Below, piece by piece: positions 25,478 through 34,133 of a DNA stretch of 64,000 nt. Origin of the DNA: Methylacidimicrobium fagopyrum (GTDB lineage Bacteria > Verrucomicrobiota > Verrucomicrobiia > Limisphaerales > UBA11358). Location of the stretch: assembly GCA_026225255.1 (NCBI GenBank), contig JAMFSJ010000061.1, positions 27,352-91,351 of the forward strand, read 5' to 3'. Under the pieces are notes generated by a model that did not search any database, was not told where the DNA came from, and worked only from the letters and a program-made list of their open reading frames with translations. The position numbers and the translations under genes are program-made. Positions within the stretch are counted from its first letter, which is position 1, and the number at the start of each line of letters is the position of its first letter.

Positions 25478-27250
25478 ATGATGCGTTTCACTTCGAGAAT
25501 AATTTTGGGGTTTGTCGCCGTCGCCCTGTTTTATGGCGCGGCGTTCGCGGCGAGTTTCACCGCGACGCTGGATCGCGATACGATCACGCTGGGCGAAAGC
25601 GCGCAACTGGCGCTGGTGTTTGAAGGCGGGCAGCCGGACAATATGCCCGCGCCCAGTGTTCCCGGACTTTCATTCGGACGCCCCAATACTACCAGCAGTC
25701 AGAATATTAATTTCAATACCGGCCAGATCAATTCGACAATTTCCATTACTTACCCGGTGACGGCTGAACGGATCGGTCGGTTTATCATTCCGGCCATTAC
25801 GGCCGATGTTGGCGGGCAACACTTGACCAGCCATCCGTTGCGGTTAAACGTGGAAAAACCCACAGCGCCGTCTGCGACCGCGATCGATTCCGGCGACCAA
25901 ATCGCGTTCTTGAAACTTTCGTTGCCGACGGACAAAGTTTACGTCGGACAAACCGTCGTCGCGCAGTTGCAAATTTATTTACGCAATGATGTATTGCGTT
26001 CCAGCCAGCCGCAATTCACCGGCACGCCGATGGAAGGTTTTGCGCTCGGTAAAAACGGCGGCGGCTCGCAATCGCAAGTGCAGATCGGCAACCGCGTTTA
26101 CAACGTCACGCCCATTCCGCTCGCGCTCACGGTGGTGAAATCGGGTCCGCTCACGCTCGGCCCGTTCACTGCGAACCTGACGATCCTCGTCAGTTCCGGC
26201 AATCAGAACAACAATCCGTTTCAACAATTTTTCAATCAAGGCGAACAGCGGCAGTTGACGCTCGCCACGGAAACGTTGCACGTCCAAGCGTTACCGTTGC
26301 CGACGCAAGATCAACCCACGAACTTCACCGGCGCGGTTGGCGACTTCACGATCAACAGCAGCGTCGGCCCGGTAAGTGTCGCGGCGGGCGATCCCGTGAC
26401 GGTGCGCGTGCAGATTTCTGGCCACGGCTCGCTCGATTCCGTCACGTTGCCGGATCAAACCGCGTTAAGCGGATTCAAAATATTTCCGCCCACGACGAAG
26501 ATCGACGTGAGCGGCCAACTCGGTCTCGACGGCACAAAAACGTTTGAAGAAATCGTCACACCGCAAAACGCCGAAGTGCATGAATGGCCGCCATTCTCTT
26601 TCTCGTTTTTCAATCCTGACGACGGCAAATATCACACGCTCACGCAAGCCGCCGTGCCGCTCACCGTGAAAGCCGTCAGCGCCACGACGTTGCCGCCGCT
26701 CGCGAAAAATGCTGCGCCGGAAAATCAAATGCCCGCGGATATTTTGCCGCTCAAACAAAATCTCGGTTCGGTGGGGCGAGATTCCGTCGAGCCGTTGATC
26801 GCGAAACCGATTTTTCTGGCCGCTCAAGCCGTTCCGGTGATCGCCTTTCTGGCTGCATTGATCTGGCGCAAACGCACTGATAATCTGGCGAACAATCCGC
26901 GCCTGCGGCGTAAAATGGCGGTGGCTCAGCTCGTGCAAAGCGGTCTGGTAGATTTGAAAAAATTTGCGATGGAAAACAAATCGGACGAATTTTTCGCGCT
27001 GTTGTTCCGCTTATTGCAAGAACAACTCGGCGAACGGCTCGATTGCCCGGCGTCCGCAATCACGGAAAATGTGATCGAAGAACATCCGGTCTTGCGCAAC
27101 GCGCCGAAGGCAACGTTAGAGGGCATGAGTGAATTATTCCAATTGTGCAACCAAGCGCGTTACGCTCCGGTGCGCGGCACCAGCGAGCTGAATTTAGTGG
27201 CGCAGAAATTTGAGAAAACCATCCGCGAATTGCAGGAGGTGAAAGCGTGA
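25478..27250 (+). CDS. batD: BatD-like protein
   Basis: 590 residues from ATG 25478 (MMRFTSRIILGFVAVALFYG, signal peptide); an AAAGGA lies about 10 bases upstream. A series of beta-sandwich domains (RDTITLGESAQLALVFEGG; LPTDKVYVGQTVVAQLQIY; PVSVAAGDPVTVRVQISGHG) matches the BatD/oxygen-tolerance family, followed by a membrane segment (FLAAQAVPVIAFLAALIW) and a cytosolic helical tail. Bat proteins form a membrane complex with MoxR and VWA proteins linked to aerotolerance and stress. It overlaps the next gene by GTGA. Confidence 0.9.
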   Translation: MMRFTSRIILGFVAVALFYGAAFAASFTATLDRDTITLGESAQLALVFEGGQPDNMPAPSVPGLSFGRPNTTSSQNINFNTGQINSTISITYPVTAERIGRFIIPAITADVGGQHLTSHPLRLNVEKPTAPSATAIDSGDQIAFLKLSLPTDKVYVGQTVVAQLQIYLRNDVLRSSQPQFTGTPMEGFALGKNGGGSQSQVQIGNRVYNVTPIPLALTVVKSGPLTLGPFTANLTILVSSGNQNNNPFQQFFNQGEQRQLTLATETLHVQALPLPTQDQPTNFTGAVGDFTINSSVGPVSVAAGDPVTVRVQISGHGSLDSVTLPDQTALSGFKIFPPTTKIDVSGQLGLDGTKTFEEIVTPQNAEVHEWPPFSFSFFNPDDGKYHTLTQAAVPLTVKAVSATTLPPLAKNAAPENQMPADILPLKQNLGSVGRDSVEPLIAKPIFLAAQAVPVIAFLAALIWRKRTDNLANNPRLRRKMAVAQLVQSGLVDLKKFAMENKSDEFFALLFRLLQEQLGERLDCPASAITENVIEEHPVLRNAPKATLEGMSELFQLCNQARYAPVRGTSELNLVAQKFEKTIRELQEVKA

Positions 27251-27984
27251 AAACAATCATTTTGCTCGGCGCATTACTTTTCGCAGGAACTATTTTCGCG
27301 GCGGATGCGCCCACGGATTTTGCGGCTGCGAACAAGCTTTACGCGGAAGGGAAGTTCCCGGCGGCGGCGGCGGCTTACGAAACTATTCTGCAAACCGGCG
27401 CGCAATCGCCCGCGTTATTATTCAATTGTGGCAACGCCGAATTTAAAGCCGGCAATGTCGGCAAGGCCATCGCGGCGTTTCAGCGCGCCGAATTACTCGC
27501 GCCGCGCGATGCGGAGATTCGCGCGAATCTGGATTTCGTTCGCAATCAAGTTCAAGGCGCGACGCGACGCGAAAATCATTGGCAAAATTGGCTTGGCACT
27601 TTGACCCTCAATGAATGGACGGGGCTCGCGGTTGGCGCGTTTTGGTCGACATTTATTTTACTCGCGGCGAAACAGCTTCGTCCCGCACTCGCGCCGCGAT
27701 TGAAAAATGCCACTTTGACTTTGCTGGTGCTGACTATTTTCTCCGGCGCCATTTTGGCCGTGCAAACGATGAACCATTTTTCATCATCCACCGCCGTGGT
27801 GATCGCCGCCGAGGCAACGGCGCGCAGCGGCCCATTTGACGATGCGCAAAATGCCTTCACCACGCACAATGGCGCGGAGCTTTCAGTTTTGGGGCGGCAC
27901 GACGGTTGGGTTCAAGTGGCTGATGCGACCGGAAAAAACGGCTGGATGTCGGTCAAACAGGTCGCGATTTTACCGGGTGCGTGA
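27247..27984 (+). CDS. BatE-like TPR and SH3 membrane protein
   Basis: 245 residues from a GTG that overlaps the batD stop (GTGA), so translation is coupled. Signal peptide (TIILLGALLFAGTIFA), TPR units (AAANKLYAEGKFPAAAAAYE; ALLFNCGNAEFKAGNVGKAI), two membrane segments (LAVGAFWSTFILLAA; LTLLVLTIFSGAILAV) and a C-terminal bacterial SH3-like domain (AEATARSGPFDDAQ...GRHDGWVQVADATGKNGWMS). This is the usual BatE architecture. Confidence 0.85.
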   Translation: MKTIILLGALLFAGTIFAADAPTDFAAANKLYAEGKFPAAAAAYETILQTGAQSPALLFNCGNAEFKAGNVGKAIAAFQRAELLAPRDAEIRANLDFVRNQVQGATRRENHWQNWLGTLTLNEWTGLAVGAFWSTFILLAAKQLRPALAPRLKNATLTLLVLTIFSGAILAVQTMNHFSSSTAVVIAAEATARSGPFDDAQNAFTTHNGAELSVLGRHDGWVQVADATGKNGWMSVKQVAILPGA

Positions 27985-28300
27985 ATTTTAATGTGGCGAT
28001 GTCGCAGAGCGACAATGGAAATTAGCCAGCCACAAGGTGGCTGGAGTAAATGGCAATAAATTTTCCGTCCCGGATGGGACGGCGGAAATCATGGATAAAA
28101 ACTTCCGGCGTCTTTTCAGGACGCAGATATTAAAAACGCCTTACCCGGCACACGGTGTCGGGCTAATTTCCAATGTTGCTTCGTGACAAGCCATTGGAAT
28201 GCGGGCAGCGAGTTTTAGTTGTGATCGAAAATTTCGGATTGAACACAGAAATTTTTTTATTGTCAGATTTACGTCCATCAGGAAAATAATTAATTAAAAA
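27985..28300. repeat. Intergenic region with several short hairpin repeats
   Basis: No gene. A chain of small palindromic words: CCAGCCACAAGGTGGCTGG near 28024, CGTCCCGGATGGGACG near 28068, and GCGTCTTTTCAGGACGC near 28110. Words such as GTCGGGCTAATTTCCAATG follow. They split the bat operon between batE and moxR and could give RNA hairpins. The class resembles dispersed intergenic repeats; recurrence elsewhere in the genome is unknown. The moxR promoter probably lies near 28240-28300. Confidence 0.6.
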
Positions 28301-29290
28301 ATGAGCACAGGAATCAGCGCAATTAACGAAGCGGTCAAGGACGCCAGCGCGTTCACGCAACCGCTTTTCAGCGAACTCAGCAAAGTCGTCGTCGGCCAGC
28401 AATATCTGGTTGAACGGCTCGTCATCGGACTACTGGCCAACGGCCACGTTCTCCTCGAAGGCGTGCCAGGCTTGGCGAAAACCTTGTCCGTAAAATCGCT
28501 CGCGAATTGTATGAGCGTGAAATTTTCGCGCCTGCAATTTACGCCAGACATGTTGCCCGCCGACATCGTGGGCACGCAGATTTATAATCCGCAATCCGGC
28601 GGTTTCACGACGCGCAAAGGCCCGGTCTTCGCCAATCTCGTGCTGGCCGATGAAATCAACCGCGCACCGGCGAAGGTGCAAAGCGCGTTGCTCGAAGCAA
28701 TGCAGGAACGGCAGGTAACGATCGGCGATCAGACGTTCAAGCTCGAAGAACCCTTCCTCGTGCTCGCCACGCAAAATCCGATCGAGCAGGAAGGCACGTA
28801 TCCGTTGCCCGAAGCGCAGGTGGACCGCTTCATGTTGAAATTGAAGATTGGTTATCCGACGCGCGCGGAAGAGCGGCAAATTCTCGAAATGATGGCCAAG
28901 ACGAGCGGCACGCCGACGACGAGCGCGGTGGTGGACCCGAAGGACATCCTCAAAGCGCGTGCCGTCATCAACGACATCTACGTGGACGACAAGGTGAAGG
29001 ATTACATCGTGGACCTCGTCTGCGCCACGCGCGACCCAGAGCATTACAAAATTGCGGTAAAAGATTTCATCCAGCTCGGCGCGTCGCCGCGCGCGACCAT
29101 CGCGCTTACGCTCGCCGCGAAGGCTTACGCATTCCTGAAAGGCCGCGGCTACGTGACACCCCAGGACGTGAAAAGCATCGGCATGGACGTGTTGCGTCAT
29201 CGCGTCGCGATCACATACGAAGCCGAGGCCGAGGAAAAGACCAACGAAACGGTCATCCAGAAAATCTTTGATGAATTGCCGGTGCCGTGA
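28301..29290 (+). CDS. moxR: MoxR-family AAA+ ATPase
   Basis: 329 residues. Walker A GVPGLAKT, Walker B LVLADEINRAP, sensor region LVLATQNPIEQEGTYPLPEAQ and the C-terminal lid are all MoxR hallmarks. It is the ATPase that works with the VWA and DUF58 proteins of the bat operon. Its stop overlaps the start of the VanY-type gene, whereas DUF58 would normally be next. Confidence 0.95.
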   Translation: MSTGISAINEAVKDASAFTQPLFSELSKVVVGQQYLVERLVIGLLANGHVLLEGVPGLAKTLSVKSLANCMSVKFSRLQFTPDMLPADIVGTQIYNPQSGGFTTRKGPVFANLVLADEINRAPAKVQSALLEAMQERQVTIGDQTFKLEEPFLVLATQNPIEQEGTYPLPEAQVDRFMLKLKIGYPTRAEERQILEMMAKTSGTPTTSAVVDPKDILKARAVINDIYVDDKVKDYIVDLVCATRDPEHYKIAVKDFIQLGASPRATIALTLAAKAYAFLKGRGYVTPQDVKSIGMDVLRHRVAITYEAEAEEKTNETVIQKIFDELPVP

Positions 29291-29790
29291 TGACTACCCC
29301 TGCTCCTTATAGTGAAGCGGCCGAGAATGAATTGGTGATTGTCGGCGAATATCGGCAAAGCGGCCGGAAAATTAAAATGCATGCGACCGCCGCTGGCGCA
29401 TTGCAAAATTTAATGATTCAAGCCCGTGCTGTTGGCATCACGATCATTCCGATCTCTGGTTTTCGCGCAGTAGAGTATCAAGCGTCACTTTTTCAAAAGG
29501 CAGTCATGAAACATGGTTCGGAAGAAGCTGCTGCGAGGTGGGTCGCACGACCGGGAAGTTCGGAACATCATACGGGTCTAGCGATTGATCTTGGCGATGA
29601 AAAAAAACCAGATTGTGACGTGGAGCAATCTTTTGAAGCAACTTCGTCATTTCACTGGTTGGAAATAAACGCTTCACGATTTGGTTTTGAATTGTCATTT
29701 CCACGAAACAATCAACGTGGCATCAACTACGAACCTTGGCACTGGCGGTTTATCGGGACGCCTGAAGCCAAACAGATTTTCCAAACATGA
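29290..29790 (+). CDS. D-alanyl-D-alanine carboxypeptidase, VanY (M15B) family
   Basis: 166 residues. Zn-peptidase motifs are complete: SEHHTGLAIDLGD (SxHxxGxAxD) and EPWHWRF. It trims D-Ala from peptidoglycan stem peptides. There is no obvious signal peptide, which is unusual for a cell-wall enzyme. The start TGATG overlaps moxR, and the stop overlaps (ATGA) a truncated copy of the DUF58 5' end. It is placed as a passenger within the moxR-DUF58 junction. Confidence 0.82.
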   Translation: MTTPAPYSEAAENELVIVGEYRQSGRKIKMHATAAGALQNLMIQARAVGITIIPISGFRAVEYQASLFQKAVMKHGSEEAAARWVARPGSSEHHTGLAIDLGDEKKPDCDVEQSFEATSSFHWLEINASRFGFELSFPRNNQRGINYEPWHWRFIGTPEAKQIFQT

Positions 29791-29850
29791 TTCCCCGCGA
29801 AATTCTCAAAAGAATCCGGCAGATCGAACTGCGCACGAACCGCATCGTGA
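29787..29850 (+). repeat. Truncated copy 1 of the DUF58 gene 5' end
   Basis: 64 bases starting at an ATG (MIPREILKRIRQIELRTNRI), near-identical to the first 64 bases of the intact DUF58 gene at 31438; most differences are at third codon positions. The frame continues to a stop at 29889-29891, making a 34-codon mini-ORF. It is followed by the KilA-N gene. Confidence 0.9.
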
Positions 29851-29895
29851 TCCGAATCGTCTCGCCGCCGCCAATGCAAAACGCACATTGATACC

Positions 29896-30729
29896 ATGAG
29901 CAAACCCAAGAAATCCACCATTGAAGTCCAAGGCACGGCCATCGCCGTCCTTTCCTACAAGGACGAGGATTTCATTTCGCTCACGGATATGCTCCAAGCC
30001 AAGGACGGCGATTTTTTTATCTCCGACTGGCTGCGCAACCGGAATACCGTGGAGTTCCTTGGCGTTTGGGAATCAATCTACAACCCACATTTTAATTATG
30101 GCGAATTCGCCATAATTAAAAGCCAGGCGGGACTGAACAGTTACAAGATCAGCGTCAAGGAATGGGTGGAAAAGACCAAGGCCATCGGCTTGAAAGCCGC
30201 GGCAGGCCGGTATGGCGGCACGTTTGCCCATAAAGACATCGCTTTTGAGTTCGGCATGTGGATCAGCGCGGAATTCAAAATCTATCTCATCAAGGAATTC
30301 CAGCGGCTCAAGGAGGACGAAAACCGCCGACTCTCGCTGGCATGGAATCTCAACCGGACATTGTCCAAACTGAATTACCGCATCCACACCGATGCGGTGA
30401 AAGCGCACCTGATTCCGTCCGAAGTCACATCCGCGCAGGCCGCGATCACTTATGCGACCGAAGCTGATCTGCTCAATGTGGCGCTCTTTGGTCACACCGC
30501 CCGCCAATGGCGTGAGGCCAATCCTAAACTAGATGGAAATGTCCGCGACCACGCCGGCATCGAGCAGTTGCTGGTTCTCGCCAACATGGAAGGCATGAAT
30601 GCCGAATTCATTCACATGGGATTGGCGCAAGGCGAACGATTGAAGCGGCTCAATCAAATTGCCATCCGTCAGATGCAGGTTTTGACGGCATCAAATCTGA
30701 AATCTTTACCGGGCGCGAAAGCGGAATAA
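29896..30729 (+). CDS. KilA-N domain protein
   Basis: 277 residues. It matches the bacterial KilA-N family: ISLTDMLQAKDGDFFISDWL, EFLGVWESIYNPHFNYGEF, GRYGGTFAHKDIAFEFGMW and IYLIKEFQRLKEDENRRLS. KilA-N is a DNA-binding fold shared with phage and nucleocytoplasmic virus proteins; chromosomal copies are often on mobile elements. It lies between two truncated copies of the DUF58 5' end and is unrelated to the bat operon, so it is a passenger. A 32-nt perfect palindrome sits within its coding sequence. Confidence 0.9.
   Translation: MSKPKKSTIEVQGTAIAVLSYKDEDFISLTDMLQAKDGDFFISDWLRNRNTVEFLGVWESIYNPHFNYGEFAIIKSQAGLNSYKISVKEWVEKTKAIGLKAAAGRYGGTFAHKDIAFEFGMWISAEFKIYLIKEFQRLKEDENRRLSLAWNLNRTLSKLNYRIHTDAVKAHLIPSEVTSAQAAITYATEADLLNVALFGHTARQWREANPKLDGNVRDHAGIEQLLVLANMEGMNAEFIHMGLAQGERLKRLNQIAIRQMQVLTASNLKSLPGAKAE
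30090..30121. repeat. 32-nt perfect palindrome within the KilA-N gene
   Basis: The 32 bases at 30090-30121 equal their own reverse complement, centred on GCGAATTCGC, with AT-rich flanks (TTTTAATTATG and its mirror). It encodes the conserved NYGEFAIIK segment. It could be a cruciform or a self-binding operator. Confidence 0.85.
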
Positions 30730-30736
30730 TTTACTC

Positions 30737-30817
30737 ATGATCCCCCGCGAAATTCTCAAAAAAATCCGGCAGATCGAGCTGCGCACGAATCGCATCGTGA
30801 CGGAGTCGCTCGCGGGC
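30737..30817 (+). repeat. Truncated copy 2 of the DUF58 gene 5' end
   Basis: 81 bases from an ATG, 77 identical to the first 81 bases of the intact gene at 31438. Most changes are synonymous, including ATC/ATT and GAG/GAA. Similarity stops at GCGGGC, and the toxin-antitoxin pair follows on the opposite strand. Confidence 0.92.
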
Positions 30818-30820
30818 AGC

Positions 30821-31126
30821 TCATTTCAGCCGTCGCCTCAGCTCCGTCGGACTCCGCGCGCCATGGAAAATGGAAACCACAATCACCATGGGCGAATTTT
30901 CGAGGATGGTGAAGTAGATGGAATACGGCCAATCCAGCATTTTGATCTTTTGAGTGGTTGGCCCGGCAAATGGAAATCTCTCGTGGTCTTTGGTGGCTTC
31001 GGAAAGCGTGGCGTGGACTTCGCGGGCAAATCTTTGGCCGACACCATCGGTCTGCAAATCATACCACGCAATCGCCTCGTGGAATTCCGTCTCGGCCTCG
31101 GCTTGGAAGGCGACTTGAAAACTCAT
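30821..31126 (-). CDS. RelE/ParE-family toxin
   Basis: 101 residues with the ParE/RelE pattern: QAEAETEFHEAIAWYDLQ, GQRFAREVHATLSEA, then YSIYFTILENSPMVIVVSIF and a C-terminal HGARSPTELRRRL. Family members poison gyrase or cleave mRNA at the ribosome. The ATG overlaps the antitoxin stop (ATGA), the usual translational coupling. It lies between copy 2 of the DUF58 5' end and the intact gene, antisense to the operon. Confidence 0.88.
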   Translation of the reverse strand: MSFQVAFQAEAETEFHEAIAWYDLQTDGVGQRFAREVHATLSEATKDHERFPFAGPTTQKIKMLDWPYSIYFTILENSPMVIVVSIFHGARSPTELRRRLK

Positions 31127-31344
31127 TTTTTGGCGCGATACCGCTTTTCAATATCGGCCATGACATCTTCAAGTGAACGGCAGCGTTCCGGATGCGCCCG
31201 CGCTTCAGCGGCACGACGTTCAAGCTCCGCGATCTGTTCCGGCGTGAGTTCCGGGTCGAATTCATCGCGGAGATGCGCGAAGACTTCATATTGGTCCTCG
31301 AATGGAAGTTTGTGGATTTGCTCCAAAACTTGGCTTGCACTCAT
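31123..31344 (-). CDS. Addiction-module antitoxin (TIGR02574-type)
   Basis: 73 residues beginning MSASQVLEQIHKLPFEDQYE and containing DEFDPELTPEQIAELERRAAEARAHPE with RSLEDVMADIEKRY. This is the small acidic antitoxin family paired with ParE/RelE toxins. It is upstream of the toxin with an ATGA overlap, and its own promoter must lie within 31345-31437, just upstream of the DUF58 start. Confidence 0.85.
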   Translation of the reverse strand: MSASQVLEQIHKLPFEDQYEVFAHLRDEFDPELTPEQIAELERRAAEARAHPERCRSLEDVMADIEKRYRAKK

Positions 31345-31437
31345 GGCGGCAATTTACTCCTTTCGCTTGGTTACGCAAGCGGGGTTTTCCGCACGGGTAG
31401 ATTCATCATTCAACCGTCACCATTCATCCTTTCCCAC

Positions 31438-32394
31438 ATGATCCCCCGCGAAATTCTCAAAAAAATCCGGCAGATTGAGCTGCGCACGAATCGCATCGTG
31501 ACCGAAACGCTCGCGGGCCAATATCATTCCGTCTTCAAGGGGCAAGGCATGAACTTTGACGAAGTGCGTGAATATCAGCCCGGCGATGACGTGCGCGCGA
31601 TTGATTGGAACGTCACGGCGCGGATGAATCATCCGTTCATCAAAAAATTTGTCGAAGAACGCGAACTCACGCTCATGCTCATTGTGGACGTTAGCGGCTC
31701 GGGACTGTTCGGTTCGCGCGATCAATCCAAACGCGAACTCGCGGCGGAGATCGCTTCCGTATTGGCGTTCTCGGCGATTCGCAATAATGACAAGGTCGGC
31801 TTGATTCTTTTCAGCGATGAAGTGGAAAAATATATTCCGCCGCGCAAAGGTCGCAGCCACGTGTTGCGCGTCATCCGCGAAGTTTTATTTTTTGAACCAA
31901 AACGGCGCGGAACCGATCTCAATATCGCATTGGAATTTTTGATACGGGTGCAAACGCACAAGGCCATCACGGTGGTCATCTCGGATTTTATCGGTTCGCC
32001 CGCAGCGTTGCGGCGTCCGGGCGGCCAGCGGATGCAACCGCAGATGATGTTGCTCGAATCGCTGGCGCAGGCATCGTTCTCGATGTTGCGCCAAGCGAAT
32101 CGCAAACATGATTTGGTGGCCGTGCAAGTGACGGATCCGTGCGAATTGGAATTGCCGGATCTCGGGCGCCTGACGTTTCAAGACGCGGAAACGGGCGAGA
32201 TCGTCGAGGTTAATACGAGCGACGAACGCAAACGAAAAGCGTTTGCCGAAAGGCAGGCCAAATCGCAGGAAGATTTGGCGCGACTGTTCCGGCGTGCGGG
32301 CATTGACGCGATCCAGTTACGCACCGACCAGCCTTACGGCGTGACCCTTGGCCGTTTTTTTGAGACACGTAAAAAACGGAGATTGAGAGGCTGA
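31438..32394 (+). CDS. DUF58 domain protein of the bat operon
   Basis: 318 residues starting MIPREILKKIRQIELRTNRI. It contains the DUF58 signature GQYHSVFKGQGMNFDEVREY and PGDDVRAIDWNVTARM, followed by a VWA-like fold with MIDAS-like residues (DVSGSGLF) and RGTDLNIALEFL. It is normally encoded directly after moxR and is thought to be presented to the BatA/BatB complex. Here the link to moxR is broken by 2.1 kb of passenger genes. Two truncated copies of its 5' end lie upstream. Confidence 0.93.
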   Translation: MIPREILKKIRQIELRTNRIVTETLAGQYHSVFKGQGMNFDEVREYQPGDDVRAIDWNVTARMNHPFIKKFVEERELTLMLIVDVSGSGLFGSRDQSKRELAAEIASVLAFSAIRNNDKVGLILFSDEVEKYIPPRKGRSHVLRVIREVLFFEPKRRGTDLNIALEFLIRVQTHKAITVVISDFIGSPAALRRPGGQRMQPQMMLLESLAQASFSMLRQANRKHDLVAVQVTDPCELELPDLGRLTFQDAETGEIVEVNTSDERKRKAFAERQAKSQEDLARLFRRAGIDAIQLRTDQPYGVTLGRFFETRKKRRLRG

Positions 32395-32422
32395 TTTTTT
32401 TTGTGATAATGATCATTCAAAC

Positions 32423-32974
32423 ATGATTACAAATTCGATAACGGCCGCTGCCAACGACATTCGCGACATCAAACCGCCGCTGGAAATTTCCAACGGTTGG
32501 ATGGGGTTTGGGTGGGCGCTGGGCGGGCTGGTGCTCGTGACGGTTTTATTGTGGGCGTGGCGGCATTTTCTGAAACATGTGACAACCTCTTCGCCGCCAC
32601 CGCCGGTGCCAGCGCATCAGCGCGCGAAGAAAAAACTGGCGGAAGCGCTGGCGTTGATCGGACAACCAAAACCGTTTTGCATTTTGGTTTCGGACACGGC
32701 CCGCGCTTATTTGGAAGAACGTTTTGAATTTCGCGCGCCGGAACGGACGACCGAAGAATTTCTCCACGAATTGCGCGGCACGAATTTATTATTGCCGGAT
32801 CAGAAAGAAAGTCTGGGCAATTTTCTAATCAGTTGTGACATGGTGAAATTTGCCAAATATGAACCGGCGGAAACGGAATTGCGCACGTTGCATTCCTCCG
32901 CCGTGCGTTTGGTGGAAGAAACGGAACCGAAAGAAACTCCAGCCTCCAGCCTACAGAATCCAAAATTGAAATGA
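32423..32974 (+). CDS. DUF4381 membrane protein of the bat operon
   Basis: 183 residues. Single membrane segment (WALGGLVLVTVLLWAWRHFL) after a short periplasmic part, then a cytosolic helical domain with ARAYLEERFEFRAPERTTEEF and FLISCDMVKFAKYEPAETEL, the DUF4381 pattern. Usually found between DUF58 and BatA genes. Its stop overlaps the batA ATG (ATGA). Confidence 0.85.
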   Translation: MITNSITAAANDIRDIKPPLEISNGWMGFGWALGGLVLVTVLLWAWRHFLKHVTTSSPPPPVPAHQRAKKKLAEALALIGQPKPFCILVSDTARAYLEERFEFRAPERTTEEFLHELRGTNLLLPDQKESLGNFLISCDMVKFAKYEPAETELRTLHSSAVRLVEETEPKETPASSLQNPKLK

Positions 32975-33942
32975 CGTTAGCTCATCCATTTTTTTTACTG
33001 TTGTTATTACTGCTACCGTTGCTGGCGTGGTTGAAGGGCAAGCGCGGCTTGCCGCCCGCGTTTATTTTTTCGTCGCTGGAACTTGTGCGCGGGATGCAAA
33101 ATATTCGACGCTCGCGTTCCGGCGGATTTCTCCCGGCGTTGCGTTGGCTGACATTGACAATTTTTATTTTCGCGCTCACGCAGCCGCGTTGGACGAAAAG
33201 CACGACGGAGGTGAAGGCGAGCGGCATTGACATCGCGGTCGCGCTGGATTTGTCCGGCAGTATGAAGACGCAGGATTACGTGGTAGATGATCAGCGCATT
33301 GACCGTTTTGATATCGCGAAAGCCGTGTTGGAAAAATTTATCGACGGCCGGCCCAACGACCGGATCGGGCTGGTTGTTTTCGCGGGCCAAGCGTTTATCG
33401 CCACGCCGCTGACGCTGGATCACGATTTCTTGCAAGCCGATCTGGCGCGGTTGCAAATCGGCACGATCAATTCCGACGCGACGGCGATCGGCGATGGTTT
33501 AACGACGGCGGTGAACCGGTTGCGCGATCTTAAATCCAAAAGCAAAATCGTCGTGTTGATGACGGATGGTGGCAATAATGCCGGCAAGGTGGATCCTTTG
33601 ACGGCGGCGCAGGCAGCAGCGGCGTTGGGTGTGAAGGTTTATACGGTCGGCCTCGGCAACCGCGAGATCGTGCAGCAAATGGGTTTGCCGCCCGGTTATT
33701 TGCCCGACGAAGAAACGTTGCAGAAAATCGCCGAGACCACCGGCGGCAAATATTATCGCGCGAACAACGCCGAAGAATTGGTCGCGATTTATGCGGACAT
33801 CAACAAGCTGGAAAAAACCGAGGCGGTGATCAACAAATACACTGAGTTCAAAGAATTGTTCGTGTGGTTCGTAGCCGCCGGATCGGGGCTGCTGTTGCTG
33901 GAAATTATTTTAGGACAAACCGCTTACCGGAGGTTGCCGTGA
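32971..33942 (+). CDS. batA: BatA: membrane-anchored von Willebrand factor A protein
   Basis: 323 residues. Two N-terminal membrane segments flank a short loop, then a VWA domain with MIDAS DLSGSMKTQD, conserved Thr region and MTDGGNNAG. A C-terminal membrane helix follows (ELFVWFVAAGSGLLLLEIIL). Metal-dependent adhesion or assembly subunit of the Bat complex. It starts inside the DUF4381 stop, and is followed by the S23 cassette rather than directly by batB. Confidence 0.92.
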   Translation: MTLAHPFFLLLLLLLPLLAWLKGKRGLPPAFIFSSLELVRGMQNIRRSRSGGFLPALRWLTLTIFIFALTQPRWTKSTTEVKASGIDIAVALDLSGSMKTQDYVVDDQRIDRFDIAKAVLEKFIDGRPNDRIGLVVFAGQAFIATPLTLDHDFLQADLARLQIGTINSDATAIGDGLTTAVNRLRDLKSKSKIVVLMTDGGNNAGKVDPLTAAQAAAALGVKVYTVGLGNREIVQQMGLPPGYLPDEETLQKIAETTGGKYYRANNAEELVAIYADINKLEKTEAVINKYTEFKELFVWFVAAGSGLLLLEIILGQTAYRRLP

Positions 33943-33948
33943 TAAAAG

Positions 33949-34128
33949 AATTGCCGATTGATGATTGCCGATTGCCGATTGCCGACCGATTGGCAGAACG
34001 TCACGAACGTTGTGGCGCGTCTAATTTATCCGATTCGAAATTCACGGGCGAGACGTCCGCGCCGCTAAGCCTGCGGCGTCCGAACAAAAATTCCACAATC
34101 GCCAATCGCCAATCGCCAATCGCCAATT
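33949..34128. repeat. Left 180-nt repeat flanking the S23 gene
   Basis: Starts with tandem GCCGATTG words and ends with tandem AATCGCCA words, so its ends are inverted relative to each other. The core (from GAACGTTGTGG to CCGAACAAAAATT) is nearly the same as in the right copy at 34537-34715, in the same orientation. Confidence 0.88.
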
Positions 34129-34133
34129 TCCCC

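Noticed and set aside
30737..31441. 234-codon open frame starting MIPREILKK
   Set aside because: Only the first 27 codons are DUF58; the rest is antisense to the toxin-antitoxin genes. Recorded as a truncated repeat.
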